A DNA stretch of 64,000 nt from Apoda limacodes (taxonomy: Eukaryota; Arthropoda; Insecta; Lepidoptera; Limacodidae): NCBI GenBank assembly GCA_946406115.1, contig OX291544.1:2976001-3040000 (forward strand), in the 5' to 3' direction. Under the pieces are notes generated by a model. That model made no database searches and was not told the DNA's origin. It saw only the letters and a program-made list of their open reading frames with translations. The stretch's first letter is position 1. Each line of letters starts with the position of its first letter. A program made the translations under genes and the position numbers. Positions 54,215-64,000 of this stretch are shown one piece after another.

Positions 54215-54365
54215 GGGATAATGTTTTGTGGTTTTCCGTAGCGTAGCTTATGTCCTTTTTTGGGACTTAAATCTATCTCATGCTAAATTTCATCTTAATC
54301 GGTCCAGTGATCTAAGCGTGAACAGGTAACAGACATACAGAATTACTTTCGCATTTATAATTCTT
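54215..54365 (-). repeat. Dispersed repeat B, partial copy
   Basis: 'Cttatgtccttttttgggac', AATTTCATCTTAATCGGTCC, AGCGTGAACAGGTAACAGAC and ATTACTTTCGCATTTATAAT match the middle of 58281-58762 in the same orientation. Confidence 0.65.
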
Positions 54366-55109
54366 CTTCTTAGGCATAAAACATCTGAAATCCGAAACTT
54401 AATGAACGATGAAAAAAGTAACATCTGAAAATTCTAACACATGATGTGTGTCAGAAATGAATCATTTAATTAAAATAAAATACTCGTAGTAGAAATTGCA
54501 AAAGTATTTTCTTGCAATCCTATACATTTAGAAAACACGAATTATTCCTAGTATTTAGTGTTTAGGCAGTCATAGTGCCAGCAGAAGAGTTGAGATGTAT
54601 AAGCTGAACAATTTACCACACAATGTCACACACCTACATAATATTTTCAGAGATAGGTTGAGTCTGGGATTTTAGGAAACGCTAATTTAAAGTGTGAAAG
54701 TTAGGTCACGTGCGACAATGTGTGAAAAGCGAGTTGTTAGAAGGCCTGTTATAACTGTTTTCTGTGTAATTATAGGATTGAAAATGTCGGCACGAACAGA
54801 TACTAGACTACGAAAATCAAAATTTAAAAATTTTGATATAATTAATTCAAATAATTAAAACTTATTGTAACAAAGACATTCACGAGATTCAATTTTTCAT
54901 CTGTGATGAAGATTTCTTAAAAAGTCTGGGATGTCTCACTTTCAGGACACAAGTACGACTGTGAAATAGGTTTTAGCTTAGGAGAAAATGTGTTTGTAGG
55001 TCCTATGCTTGTGTCCCGGTGTGAAACCTATGAGATGATCTGGGAATTTGATAATGGTTCGAACTTAGTCTAGGAAACTAGGGGGCGTAGTGCCGATAGG
55101 ACGATTTTG
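54366..55109. other. Unassigned AT-rich sequence
   Basis: Nothing recognisable. Confidence 0.4.
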
Positions 55110-55236
55110 CTGTGCGGTGTGACACACTGATAACAGTTTGCTGGTGACACACTGATTACAGTTTGATAGTGACACACGATTATAGTTTGCTGGTGACATA
55201 CTGATTACAGTTTGCTGGTGACACACTGATTACAGT
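55110..55236. repeat. 25-bp minisatellite, about five units
   Basis: Units of the form GTTTGCTGGTGACACACTGA plus TTACA repeat head to tail; the third is one base shorter and carries GATAGTG. Confidence 0.88.
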
Positions 55237-56699
55237 AAGCTACCTATCATCCTTGAATTACGCCAAAAACTACAGTTGTTGATCGATTTTCGTGTACGCA
55301 CGCATTGTTTTGTTAATTTTAACCGCAATTTACAAGAAATTTTATTCTATATAGCTGCAATCGAATAAAAATCGAAATTAAATACTTCAAGCCAGAGGCA
55401 CACACACATACACACATTGACAAAGCAAATAAATAATAAATGTTTCCCGTGGTATGTCCAGGCACGATTGGTTAGTAGCAGGTTCCCTCCTGGCGAAAAA
55501 CCGTTAAAATACACATTTAAATACCTACTGAAATAATGTTCCGGTTAATATTATTTTTAATCACCAAAATTGATTTTTGGGCAAGTGACACTGATTGAAG
55601 CTTCGATAGCAACCATTTATTGTAAAACTACTTAACTGAGAAAATGGTCTGCAAAACTAATTTGCTCGTTTGCTCAGTTGAGGCGAAATACCTCGCTCGT
55701 AGGATATCCAGGATATTATCTGTTATCTGGGAGCCATTTCTCACGCGATGAAATTGATCATGAATCCGAAATAAAGTACGAATTCAAACTTTTCGAACGA
55801 ATATAAAGTTGAGCAATTCTGGTAATGTCAAATCCGACGTTTTTCGTACGAAAAGTGCTCGAACTGCTTCGAGTGGTCCAGACCGCTCGAGACTACATCT
55901 TGTATTCGAATCATGACAAATTTCATTTAAAATAATTGGGTGCTAAACATTAATTCTACTCTTAGCGTAAACTGTATGTTCTAAAATCTAAAGTAAATAT
56001 CGAAAATGTAGGTCAGAGTAATTAAAAGGGGGGGAAAATACTTATACTAGCAAATATGAAAAGCATAAAATGTTGCTTCAAATATTTTGTAGTCAACAAA
56101 ATATTTATTAATATTATTTATTGAAAGAGGTATATTAGGGTAGACGTTTTCAAAAACGCTCTAAATCTGTGTAACGGAACCTACCTCGCACCGTAACCGG
56201 TTCATAATGGCAGCATTGTTTCGATTTATAGTGAGTATAGCAAACGAGAAAATGATGTCGACATTCGAAATATATTACATTCGAGACGGTGCCTTCTAGA
56301 TAATCCCTAATTCGACATTATCTCGGATGAAGAAAAAGAAGAGGTCGGCGATGAAAGGACGTGAATAATAGTCGATGGTCGACTTGTGACTGACGGGTTT
56401 ATTATGCTCAATGATACATAAGTGTTTTGGTTATCACATTAAATCACAACATTATTAAAAATATCTGGGTGAGCTTCGAGGAGAAGTAGTTGTATCATTT
56501 GCTAATTTGGTACCAGATTATATTCATATTCATTTATTTCGTAAAAATATTTTACATTATATTATAAAATAATTCTATAAATTAATTCTACATTTCATTT
56601 ATATATTTATAAACTCTTTATTTATTTTAAATCTTACGTTAGGTTTTTACAATATTAATATATAAATGTAATATAAAAATACAAAATTTAAACACATTA
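55237..56699. other. Unassigned AT-rich sequence
   Basis: About 1.4 kb with no motif-bearing frame. The GC-richer patches near 55690 and 55860-55900 hold nothing I recognise. Confidence 0.4.
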
Positions 56700-57330
56700 T
56701 AAAAAAGGTAATCAAGGGTACCACCGGGAGCGGGGCGGGCCTAAGCCACCGGGTACTGTAAATAAAATAAATAAATAAATATTTTTTGACATTACTGTAA
56801 GTATACTGTAGGGCGACAGAGAGAGAAACCTACTAACTATCCGCGCAGTATCCAGGAGTAATGCCTTCTGTATCTGACCCTTGATCCAGCCATATAACGA
56901 GAGTTTCTTAAGATGTTAGTTGAGACTCTTCGCTATTATACTTTTCGCGTAAACGACTATCGGGACAGTGATCGTCGAATCAACATCCCATATGGCAGTT
57001 ACCTCGTCGGCCAGGTCAAGGTATTTGCTGGCTTTGTCCTTCTCAGCCTTCACGAGGTTCTCGTCATGGTCTCGAAAGGTGATGTCAACAAGCACTGCCC
57101 GGCGCTTCGATCGATTTATCAGCTTGGTATCAGGCTTAATAGCTACAATAGTCCCTCACATCCGTGATGACAGATTGATCCCAATCCCCATGCCAATAGA
57201 TGGCACGACCATTTTTGAGAACTGGCGCAATGTATATTTATAGTACGGCACTTTGAAGTCCACAAGACCATATAAAAGAGCAAGCCATTGGTGGATAATC
57301 CTGGCTACCAGGCTATGCCTGTGCTAGTGC
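56700..57330 (-). pseudogene. R4/R2-type LINE, restriction-like endonuclease region
   Basis: On the minus strand, frames read IYWHGDWDQSVITDVRDY, then RRAVLVDITFRDHDENLVKA and EKDKASKYLDLADEV, then (about 56920-56990) a stretch like 'MW.VDSTIIVPIV' and QKALLLDTAR-like sequence near 56850. A 'TD...PDI...DR...LVDI...EK..KY' order is the PD-(D/E)XK endonuclease that follows the reverse transcriptase in R2/R4-clade LINEs. Several frameshifts. The 3' UTR is GC-rich (56713-56750) and ends in TAAATAAAATAAATAAATA on the other side. Plus-strand frames at 56913-57243 are shadows of it. Confidence 0.65.
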
Positions 57331-57359
57331 TCACTGTTAGCAAGATGAACACAACCGGA

Positions 57360-58115
57360 AATAATATATCTGCTGGCGTCCCTCTTTGCGATTTTCATTA
57401 ACCCTGTGACGTCTCAAATATATTCTCTCTACCATCTTTATGCAGACGATCCTTTGTAGTTTTTTGTAAAAATTAATTTGGATGACCTACCAAAAATTGA
57501 CCTTAACGGAGTATTTGTACCTTATTGCTATAGCGTTAAAAACTTAGGTGTTATATTCAATTAGTCTTCAGATTAAAGAAATCAGCAAATATGTTTGCTA
57601 CATCAAAATCCTTACAAAGGTTGCGTAACGTTTTACCCATCTCCACAAAAATTGCTCTTGCCAAATCTTTGCTCTTGTCAATACTTGATTATGCTGATGC
57701 TAGCAATGCTGATCTTAGTGAGGAGCAACTTACTTAACTTGAGCGACTTCAAAATGTATGCATCAGACATATGTTTGGCCAACGCAAATTTGATCACATT
57801 TCCAAGTTCCGATCAAAGCTTAAGTGGCTCCCAATTCGTCTTCGCAAGAAAACACATATTTTATTCTTTCTGTACAACGTCCTGTTCAATCTGTCACCAC
57901 CTCATTATCACAATCAACAATTTAAATTCCATGGTTCTGCAATAACTCGAGCTTCGACTAATTCATTATTAAAAACGCTGCACACCACTCACACTCATAA
58001 CTCTTTTGTTGTGAAAGCAATCAGACTTTGGAATTGCTTACCATTGCAAATATGACAAGCTCTGTCATTGAGTGTTCGCTTACTTATTATTTGTATATAT
58101 TGTTTTTATTTTTAT
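57360..58115 (+). pseudogene. LINE reverse transcriptase, thumb and C-terminus
   Basis: Starts with a decayed YHLYADDPL (catalytic YADD) near 57438. It continues VKNLGVIF, LPISTKIALAKSLLLSILDY, one stop, then LERLQNVCIRHMFGQRKFDH, LKWLPIRLRKKTHILFFLYN and NSFVVKAIRLWNCLPLQI, ending in a stop near 58053. The order is that of Jockey/CR1-type reverse transcriptases. It is distinct from families 1 and 2 in the window. GVPQGS and everything upstream are missing or too decayed to read. Confidence 0.8.
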
Positions 58116-58280
58116 TAAGGAATGTATATATCTGTATCCGTATATTTTTATATACTTATTATTTCTAAAGTATTATATTTTTATATAAACTATGTATGTA
58201 TTTATAAAGTCTCGTCCTTGAGATATGCAAACCTTACTCAATTTTCTTGTGTTCATAATTTCCCTACTCAATGGTTGTCT

Positions 58281-58762
58281 GTAGCTAAGCTTTTGCCCGC
58301 GGTTCTACCCGTCCTAAATTCGGTTATCGATGTAGGATTTCAATGGCAACTCCTGAATAATGGTAAAAAAACCGTCTATTACTTGACGTTTTCAAGAATT
58401 TTGTGTCCTTTCCCGGAATTCAAACTATCTCTCTGCCAAATTTCATTTTGTTCGGTACAGCGGTTTAAGCGTCAAGAGGTAACAGACAGAGTTACTTTCG
58501 CTTTAATAATGTTTTTAGTTTTAGGCATATGCATATGATTGTAAGAATTTAATTATGATGGCACTAATGCCACTAGTACTATTAAATATCGGAATACTCT
58601 TAAATATCTGAATTCCTTCACACGATTGACGATATTTGACGCTTTACATGGTGTGCCCCCTAGGCTACATTAAAACAAAAAATGACATGTGTTTGACTTT
58701 GTTTTTAGTAGCTTACTAACTTATTTATATTACCTACTAAGTGTTTCAATACATATTGTATA
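58281..58762 (-). repeat. Dispersed repeat B, full-length copy
   Basis: Reverse complement matches 100-586 from TATACAATATGTATTGAAAC to ACCGCGGGCAAAAGCTTAG. The frame at 58122-58538 overlaps it and its upstream T-rich flank and is not a gene. Confidence 0.65.
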
Positions 58763-59099
58763 CCAGCCCATGCCCGGTTAGAGGCTTGATCTAAAGGTCA
58801 GTCAGTGATAAAAATGACGATTTTTGAACGATAATATCTAAATAACCGTTTGAGATGTGCTTACGAAATTTGGAGCACATATGTATCCAGCAAGTTTCAA
58901 TATATGAGCCATTTGACACGTTTATGTGAAATAGGTTTTGAGTAATGAGGGCGTCAAAATTGGCTCCAAATGGTTCGTGTAATATTACACACGGTTCTGC
59001 TCGCCAGTTCTGTTACTTGAACTTGGCTTGACACACTACCGCGTGTCTAGATAGAGAATACAACCCAAAAAGTCAAAAAATCACAACTAGTGGGGATAT
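58763..59099. other. Unassigned sequence
   Basis: No frame, RNA or repeat can be supported. Confidence 0.4.
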
Positions 59100-60689
59100 A
59101 ATTATTATGGAAAAAGAATCACATGCTAATAATATAACAGTTTGTGAACAAACAAACAGAAGAACACAGATTCTCAAGAGAAGTGTTCAGATTCAGTAGG
59201 GGACAGTTTTCAGACTGATGAATCATTCAATTCAACAACAGATTTCAAATAAAGATTCTGATTCTTCGGCGGGAAGTGTGGATAGTGTAATACGCAACTT
59301 ACCTACTAGACAAAGAAATAAACCCCAAAGATAAGGTTTTTCAAATATGTGTACACAGAAGAACACAGGCATCAGTCAAATGTCATTCTAACAAGCACTC
59401 CAATGTCCAGAAAAAGAGATGTGTCTGCAAGCTATAAGGGAGGAATTACAATGCTTTGAAGATAATGATGCCTGGGAGTTTGTGAACTTGCCAGATAAAG
59501 GTACCATTGCTCAGTGTAAGTGGGTTTTAAAAAAAAGTGATAGTGGCAATAACATTCGTTATCGAGCAAGATTGGTGGCGAAAGGCTATAATCAGAAATG
59601 TGGTATAGACTATAGTGAAACATTCTCTCCAGTGGTGAGATATAGTACTTTAAGATTATTATTTTCTTTATCTGTGCAACTAAACTTAGATACAGCACCT
59701 TTAGATGTCTAAACAGCTTTTCTCAATGTAGAACTGAAAGAAATCATAAATATGCAAAAATCGGATGGTGATTGGTTTGGAGATTCTGAGAATGATAAAA
59801 ATAAAATTTTAAAGTTAAAAAGGCAAAATATGGTCTCAAGCAGTCCTCCAGAGAGTGGCACAAAAAGATAGATAATCTGTTTATTGCTAATTAATATAAA
59901 AAATCAAAGTTAGGACCATGTCTGAATACAAAAATTATCAAAGATCATAGAACCATTATTGCTCTTTATGTGGATGATCTTTTTTTTTGTATTTTCAGAT
60001 GATAGAGTAGAAATGAAGCGATTGAAAGAAATTTTAAATCATAAATTTAAATTAAAGATTTAAGTGAAATTAAGCAATGTCTTGGTATGAATGTGAACAT
60101 TGACAAGAAAAATAATTGTGTTACATTTACTCAAGAAAACTATATTAACCAATTGTTAACTAAATTCAATATGATTGATTGTAAAGGTGCTGATACACCT
60201 ATGGAACCTAAATTAAATATTGAGAAATAGCAATGTATAGAAAATAAAAATTCTAACAAGACCAGACATAGCTTATTTAATAGGATATTTGAGAAAATTT
60301 AATAATTGTCATGGTGACGAGCATTGGTCATACGCTAAGAGAATATTAAAATATCTTAAAAAAACGAATAGTCTTGGTTTAAGATATTGTAAAAGTGGCA
60401 ACATAGACATTGAAGGCTATGTTGATTCAGACTGGGCTAACAATTCATTAGACCGAAAATCATACTCAGGCTTCTGCTTTATATTATCAGGGTGTGTAAT
60501 CTCTTGGCCATTTGTAAGCCATGTGCAAGGAAGCCATTTACCTTAGGCATTTACAATATGAAATAACTGAAAAAAATTACACTATTTTATTATAACGGCA
60601 TCAAAGTGCCCAAAAACTTTTAATCAATCCTGTGTTTCACAACAGGACAAAACATATAGATATTAAGTATCATATTTGTAGGGAATTAA
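59100..60689 (+). pseudogene. Ty1/copia pol (reverse transcriptase and RNase H), left part
   Basis: Linker with TRQRNKPQR near 59315, then an open frame (59419-59712) with CLQAIREELQCFEDNDAWEF, CKWVLKKSDSGNNIRYRARL and VAKGYNQKCGIDYSETFSPV. After a stop at 59710 comes TAFLNVELKEIINMQK, LYVDDLFF near 59968 (the catalytic YVDD; a frameshift in a T run), CLGMNVNIDKKNN, then RNase H in 60289-60546 with SYAKRILKYLKKTNSLGLRY and EGYVDSDWANNSLDRKSYSG. The C-terminal HRTKHIDI segment follows near 60645. At 60689 a Helitron interrupts it. Gag, protease and integrase are not seen. Confidence 0.88.
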
Positions 60690-61226
60690 TCTATACATAT
60701 AATAAAATGGTAGGAAAGTCAAAACTGTACATCGAATATTTTTTTAAAAGAATACTTGGGGTGTGATCTACAATCAATACCGAAGCCAAAAATATAGTTT
60801 TTTGTCTGTTTGTCTGTATGTACGTTCGGGATAAACTCAAAAAGTACTGCATGGATTTACTTCAAATTTGGCACGAATATTATTAAGAAGTCGGGTCAAC
60901 ATATAGGCTACATATTATCACGCTATCACCTACGGGGAACGAACAGTGAACCTTTTTCTTCAACGCATTCTTTAACAACGTGTAATCTAACGACGCATAT
61001 TTGACTTGCTTCTTAATTATTCTACTCACACATAGCCATTTAATTTATGTTAAAAAATCGTTTAAAGACATAAATTAGATGTGTTATAATTTTTCACCAT
61101 ATAAAAATTTTTCCTATTTGCTAACTAGATGGCCCAACGCCGAATTAGATCGCGATATGGTTTCGTTCACAAAAAGTGATGTTATAGTATAGCGTTCGCG
61201 CAGACGACGTTGCGGGCAGCAGCTAG
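60690..61226 (+). mobile_element. Nonautonomous Helitron inserted in copia
   Basis: 537 bp from TCTATACATATAATAAAATG to GCGGGCAGCAGCTAG. The preceding base is A and the following base T, the A^T target of Helitrons, with no target duplication. Removing it restores the copia reading frame across the junction. CGCA...TGCG just before the end could form the terminal hairpin. Inside is GTCTGTATGTACGTTCGGGA and GGCTACATATTATCACGCTA. The 64-codon frame at 60810-61004 is noncoding repeat. Confidence 0.85.
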
Positions 61227-61345
61227 TTGCAAATAAAGCTGTGCAAGTACAATATATGTCTACAGTAGATATGCCAGCAGATATATGAACAAAAAGCCTG
61301 AATTCTGTAAAACATTATAAATGAGTAAAAATGTTAGGCATTGAA
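61227..61345 (+). pseudogene. Ty1/copia pol, C-terminal end
   Basis: Reads ANKAVQVQYMSTVDMPADI, a stop, TKSLNSVKHYK and MLGIEN, the conserved copia C-terminus ('v.i.YisT..m.ADi.TK.L'). It continues the frame cut at 60689. Confidence 0.85.
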
Positions 61346-61504
61346 AATATTTGATATTTTGATAGTGGAGGTGTTAAATCTGATAATCAAAATATTGTTA
61401 TCTGTGTCTATCCATACTCAATAAAGTACTGGCAACACTTTTTTGTTGTTTCCGGTAGTTCGCTGCTCAAACATGTTTTTACTTTATCGCTTCCTAAAAT
61501 TAGT
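61346..61504. other. Probable 3' flank of the copia element
   Basis: Short AT-rich stretch; no LTR can be recognised because no second copy is present. Confidence 0.3.
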
Positions 61505-61890
61505 ATAAATTACAGCCCGAAAGACATTGTCTCAGAAAGCTGAAAATTAATTGAATTTACAACTTTCCCCCGCTGTACATGCATGACCGCACATTTGGCG
61601 ACACCGAAATTCATTTTGTTGGTGCTGCTGAAGACTTCTGTTGTTTTCAGTAGCTCCAAAAGGTCCTGTCTATTTGGTGCAAATAACTTAAGGTCATCCG
61701 TGTAGAGCAGATGAGAAATGATCTCTCCCCCTCTTCGAAGCTGGCAACCTAGCCTGAATCCTTCAGCAAGGTGCCGAGCGGATTCAGCGCCAGACAGAAC
61801 CTGGACACAAACTGTCACCCTGAAAAATGCCTCGTTCAATCCTGATAGAGTCTTGTGGTCAAAAGGGTCATCTCTCATCCCTTATTATTA
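61505..61890 (-). pseudogene. R4-type LINE reverse transcriptase fragment
   Basis: A minus-strand frame (61510-61878) reads CQLRRGGEIISHLLYTDDLK, LFAPNRQDLLELLKTTEVFS, and FGVAKCAVMHVQRGKVVNS. YTDD replaces the catalytic YMDD/YADD box. Its style fits the R4/Dong clade, as does the endonuclease at 56700-57330, but whether both come from one copy is open. The plus-strand frames at 61718-62018 are shadows or chance. Confidence 0.7.
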
Positions 61891-62149
61891 TAAAATTCGT
61901 TCAATTCATAAAAGGCTTTGTTTTGGAGCCACCGTCGCAGTTTTGTCAGAAATGTATTGTAGTCGTCTGTAGTCGTCACATATTTTTATGTCATCTAGTA
62001 GTGCATTATATACCTTAAGTCCGACTACAAATAGAGTCTTGAAAGTTTTACCTATTCTAAGCGGGAACAGTGTAAGGCTATGACAATGTCTATTGTTGTG
62101 ATTGTCTTTAGAACTTCGCGTAGGAAATAATTGTAAGTCAAGTTTAACA
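61891..62149 (-). pseudogene. LINE family 3, C-terminus
   Basis: On the minus strand: KTVKLDLQLFPTRSSKDNHN, then RHCHSLTLFPLRIGKTFKTL and FVVGLKVYNALLDDIK, the end of a non-LTR reverse transcriptase. It continues the fragment at 62784-63475 across the duplication. Confidence 0.75.
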
Positions 62150-62158
62150 GTTTTTGCA

Positions 62159-62189
<31 letters not shown>

Positions 62190-62415
62190 TGAGATGGTAA
62201 CGTCAATATGTTGTATTTTTTAAATAAGTCACGTGCAGGTGTACCGTATGTAGCATGGGAAATTATTCTCACAGCTCGCTTTTGTAGTACGAACATTCTT
62301 TACTACTCAGCTGCTGTACCCCAAAGCTGAATCCCGTAGCACATCACTGAGTGGAACAAAACGAAATAACATGAACGAAGCGCGCTCACAGGTAATATGG
62401 CTGATTACCTATTAC
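62150..62415 (-). repeat. LINE family 3 segment, left direct repeat (with TA microsatellite)
   Basis: Matches 62784-63029 in the same orientation, from GTTTTTGCAATGCCATATAT to GATTACCTATTAC. The main difference is an expanded TA run (about 62164-62190). Codes the same LINE C-terminal part as the right copy. Confidence 0.88.
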
Positions 62416-62783
62416 ATTTAGATGTCCAAACAGCTTTTTTCAATAGAGAACTGAAAGAAACCATAAATATGCAAAAACCGGATGGTGATTGGTTTGGAGA
62501 TTCTGAGAATGATAAAAATAAAATTTTAAAGTTAAAAAAGGCAAAATATGGTCTCAAGCAGTCCTCCAGACAAAGTTAGGACCATGTCTGTATACAAAAA
62601 TTATCAAAGATCATAGAACCATTATTTCTCTTTATGTGGATGATCTTTTTTTTGTATTTTCAGATGATAGAGTAGAAATGAAGCGATTGAAAGAAATTTT
62701 AAATCATAAATTTAAAATTAATGATTTAAGTGAAATTAAGAAATGTCTTGGTATGAATGTGAACATTGACAAGAAAAATAATT
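62416..62783 (+). pseudogene. Ty1/copia reverse transcriptase fragment between direct repeats
   Basis: Near-identical to 59701-60116 except for a deletion of about 52 bp after TCCTCCAGA and scattered changes. Frames read INMQKPDGDWFGDSENDKNK, KKAKYGLKQSS, and LYVDDLFFVFSDDRVEMKRL then EIKKCLGMNVNIDKKNN. Here the YVDD frame is intact while the upstream copy has a frameshift, so this is not a simple later duplicate of the upstream copy; both derive from the same family. Confidence 0.88.
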
Positions 62784-63475
62784 GTTTTTGCAATGCCATA
62801 TATATATTGAGATGGTAACGTCAATATATTGTGTTTTTCAAATAAGTCACGTGCAGGTGTACCGTATGAAGCATGGGAAATTATTCTCACAGCTCGCTTT
62901 TGTAGTACGAACATTCTTTACTACTCAGCTGCTGTACCCCAAAGCTGAATCCCGTAGCACATCACTGAGTGGAACAAAACGAAATAACATGAACGAAGCG
63001 CGCTCACAGGTAACCTGATTACCTATTACCTACTAAGGCCAAAGCACGCACCACTCAGCTTGGTACAAAAGGTTATTTACATGTGTTTTCCATTCCAAGG
63101 CGAAATCAACTGTAATACCTAGGAATTTTGTGTGTAGGCGTTGCGAAACATATTCATCATTAATATTAAGAGGATGCGGTGGCTTAATTCCACGATTGAA
63201 GAGTAGAACTTGAGTTTTAGATAAATTTAGTAGCAGTTCAAACCATTTTTGCAGGGTAAATATGTCACACCTAATTTTGTGCTCTATCTCTTCAATAGAA
63301 TCACCGACAACAATATCAGCAAACATATATAGGTGACCTTTTACCACGTTTGGTAAGTCATTAACTTGGATAAGACAGGAAAGATTTGCAAGAGAAGATC
63401 CCTGCGGAACTTCCATATCTATACCTCCTTCCTCAGATTTATATAATCCATTTTCTAAATCTACAAACTGTTCTT
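62784..63475 (-). pseudogene. LINE family 3 reverse transcriptase, with right direct repeat
   Basis: On the minus strand: PQGSSLANLSCLIQVNDLPN, GHLYMFADIVVGDS (FADD has become FADI), LQKWFELLLNLSKTQVLLF, TKFLGITVDFALEWKTHV and, nearer the left, MFVLQKRAVRIISHASYGTP and ILTLPSQYIYGIAKT. A CR1/Jockey-type LINE, 5'-truncated at about 63475. The part at 62784-63029 is repeated at 62150-62415. Confidence 0.8.
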
Positions 63476-63654
63476 CTCTTTGAAAGAAATTCAGTCATAA
63501 AATTTAGTGCTGGACCTCTTATTCCAGTATAGTTTTATATATTAAGCGATATCAACCTGAATACAATATGAAAAGTTTTGCTTAAAACTTTAATAAAAGC
63601 TGTATTTGAAATTAATAATTCAAAAATCAAACCTATATTTGCTAGAAAAAAGTA

Positions 63655-63955
63655 AAAGTATGAGTCAACGAAAAATTCTCTCAACAAAAACAAGAATTGA
63701 TTTAAAAAAAAAACACTAAAAAAGGTAAAAATAATCGTATCAAAAAATCTGTTCAAAAATTACAGTTTGAAGTTGGTGTTATGCAAGTTACGAGTAAATG
63801 TGTTATATAAACTGTTAGGGATATAGACACCAACTTCAAAATGTAATTCACTGATCAGATTTTTTAAAAAAATTTTTGTTTTCCTTTTTTAGTGCATATT
63901 TTTAAAGTCAGTTCTTGTTTTTGTTAAAAAGTTTTTTCGTTGATTCATACTTTGG
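63655..63955. mobile_element. Hairpin element with arms of about 130 bp
   Basis: Left arm 63655-63783 and right arm 63824-63955 are inverted copies: AGTTTGAAGTTGGTGTT against ACACCAACTTCAAAATG near the centre; CACTAAAAAAGG, AACAAAAACAAGAA and GTATGAGTCAACGAAAAA against their complements further out. The loop is about 40 bp. It resembles a foldback or MITE-type element; the family is unknown. The 73-codon minus frame at 63535-63756 is part of it. Confidence 0.7.
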
Positions 63956-64000
63956 TACATAGTGAAGCAGTGGCTTAGAGATAAAAGTTCGTGATTACTT

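Noticed and set aside
55110..55236. CRISPR-like direct repeats
   Set aside because: The units abut head to tail without unique spacers, so this is a minisatellite; the same holds for 6846-6946, 27542-27668 and 43206-43546.
56913..57243. Two plus-strand frames of 84 and 91 codons
   Set aside because: They are antisense to the R2/R4-type endonuclease region, whose motifs read on the minus strand.

Overview
The window is almost wholly transposable-element sequence from an insect, most likely a moth or butterfly (Lepidoptera). The evidence is the repeat content: short Helitrons running from TCCTACTAATATT to CTAG (Lep1-like), a mag-lineage Ty3/gypsy element with 103-bp LTRs, a tRNA-derived SINE with the moth-type 3' end, and at least six copies of a LINE whose 3' end reads TATACCACTAAGGTGGCAAA (family 1 here). 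The DNA is AT-rich. I found no convincing host gene, no tRNA or rRNA gene and no CRISPR array. Nearly every open frame is a piece of retroelement gag/pol, an antisense shadow, or chance. Calls rest on protein motifs and repeat comparison read by eye; no database was searched.

Layout, 1-31 kb. 0.1-10 kb: a dispersed repeat, a gypsy integrase relic, a GC-rich hairpin island, an 800-bp foldback element, a Helitron 3' end with minisatellite, a Helitron helicase relic, and a short Helitron carrying a SINE. 10.9-19 kb: two family 1 LINE relics, then scrambled copies of a second LINE (family 2), one split by a complete but decayed mag-like element at 14612-18344. 20.8-22.5 kb: a decayed Jockey-type LINE. 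22.8-28.8 kb: the best-preserved unit, a Ty3/gypsy element with an uninterrupted 1222-codon frame; its 5' LTR is truncated and fused to gag, so the frame starts inside the LTR.

Layout, 31-64 kb. 30.9-36 kb: an LTR and pol relic of another gypsy element, a BEL/Pao pol split by a young family 1 LINE, and an ORF1 fragment of an R1-like LINE. 36-43 kb: mostly unassigned AT-rich DNA with short Helitrons, a 122-bp hairpin and SINE pieces. 43.1-47.8 kb: two opposed copies of a gypsy element with a minisatellite in its 3' region, one of them holding a LINE. 47.8-50.9 kb: BEL/Pao gag and pol with a 1.2-kb LTR-like insertion. 52.2-53.1 kb: another family 1 LINE. 56.7-64 kb: R4/R2-type LINE pieces, another LINE, a copia element split by a Helitron, a LINE in which a copia fragment sits between two 250-bp direct repeats, and a terminal hairpin.

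The elements record successive insertions. In five places a target duplication, or the A^T target of a Helitron, can be read, and removing the insert rejoins the older element. I infer a gene-free, low-recombination domain such as pericentromeric heterochromatin or a W chromosome. I did not find a clearly new functional system. The best leads are the LTR-gag fusion frame, the copia fragment in its long duplication, the inverted gypsy pair and several unassigned hairpin elements.
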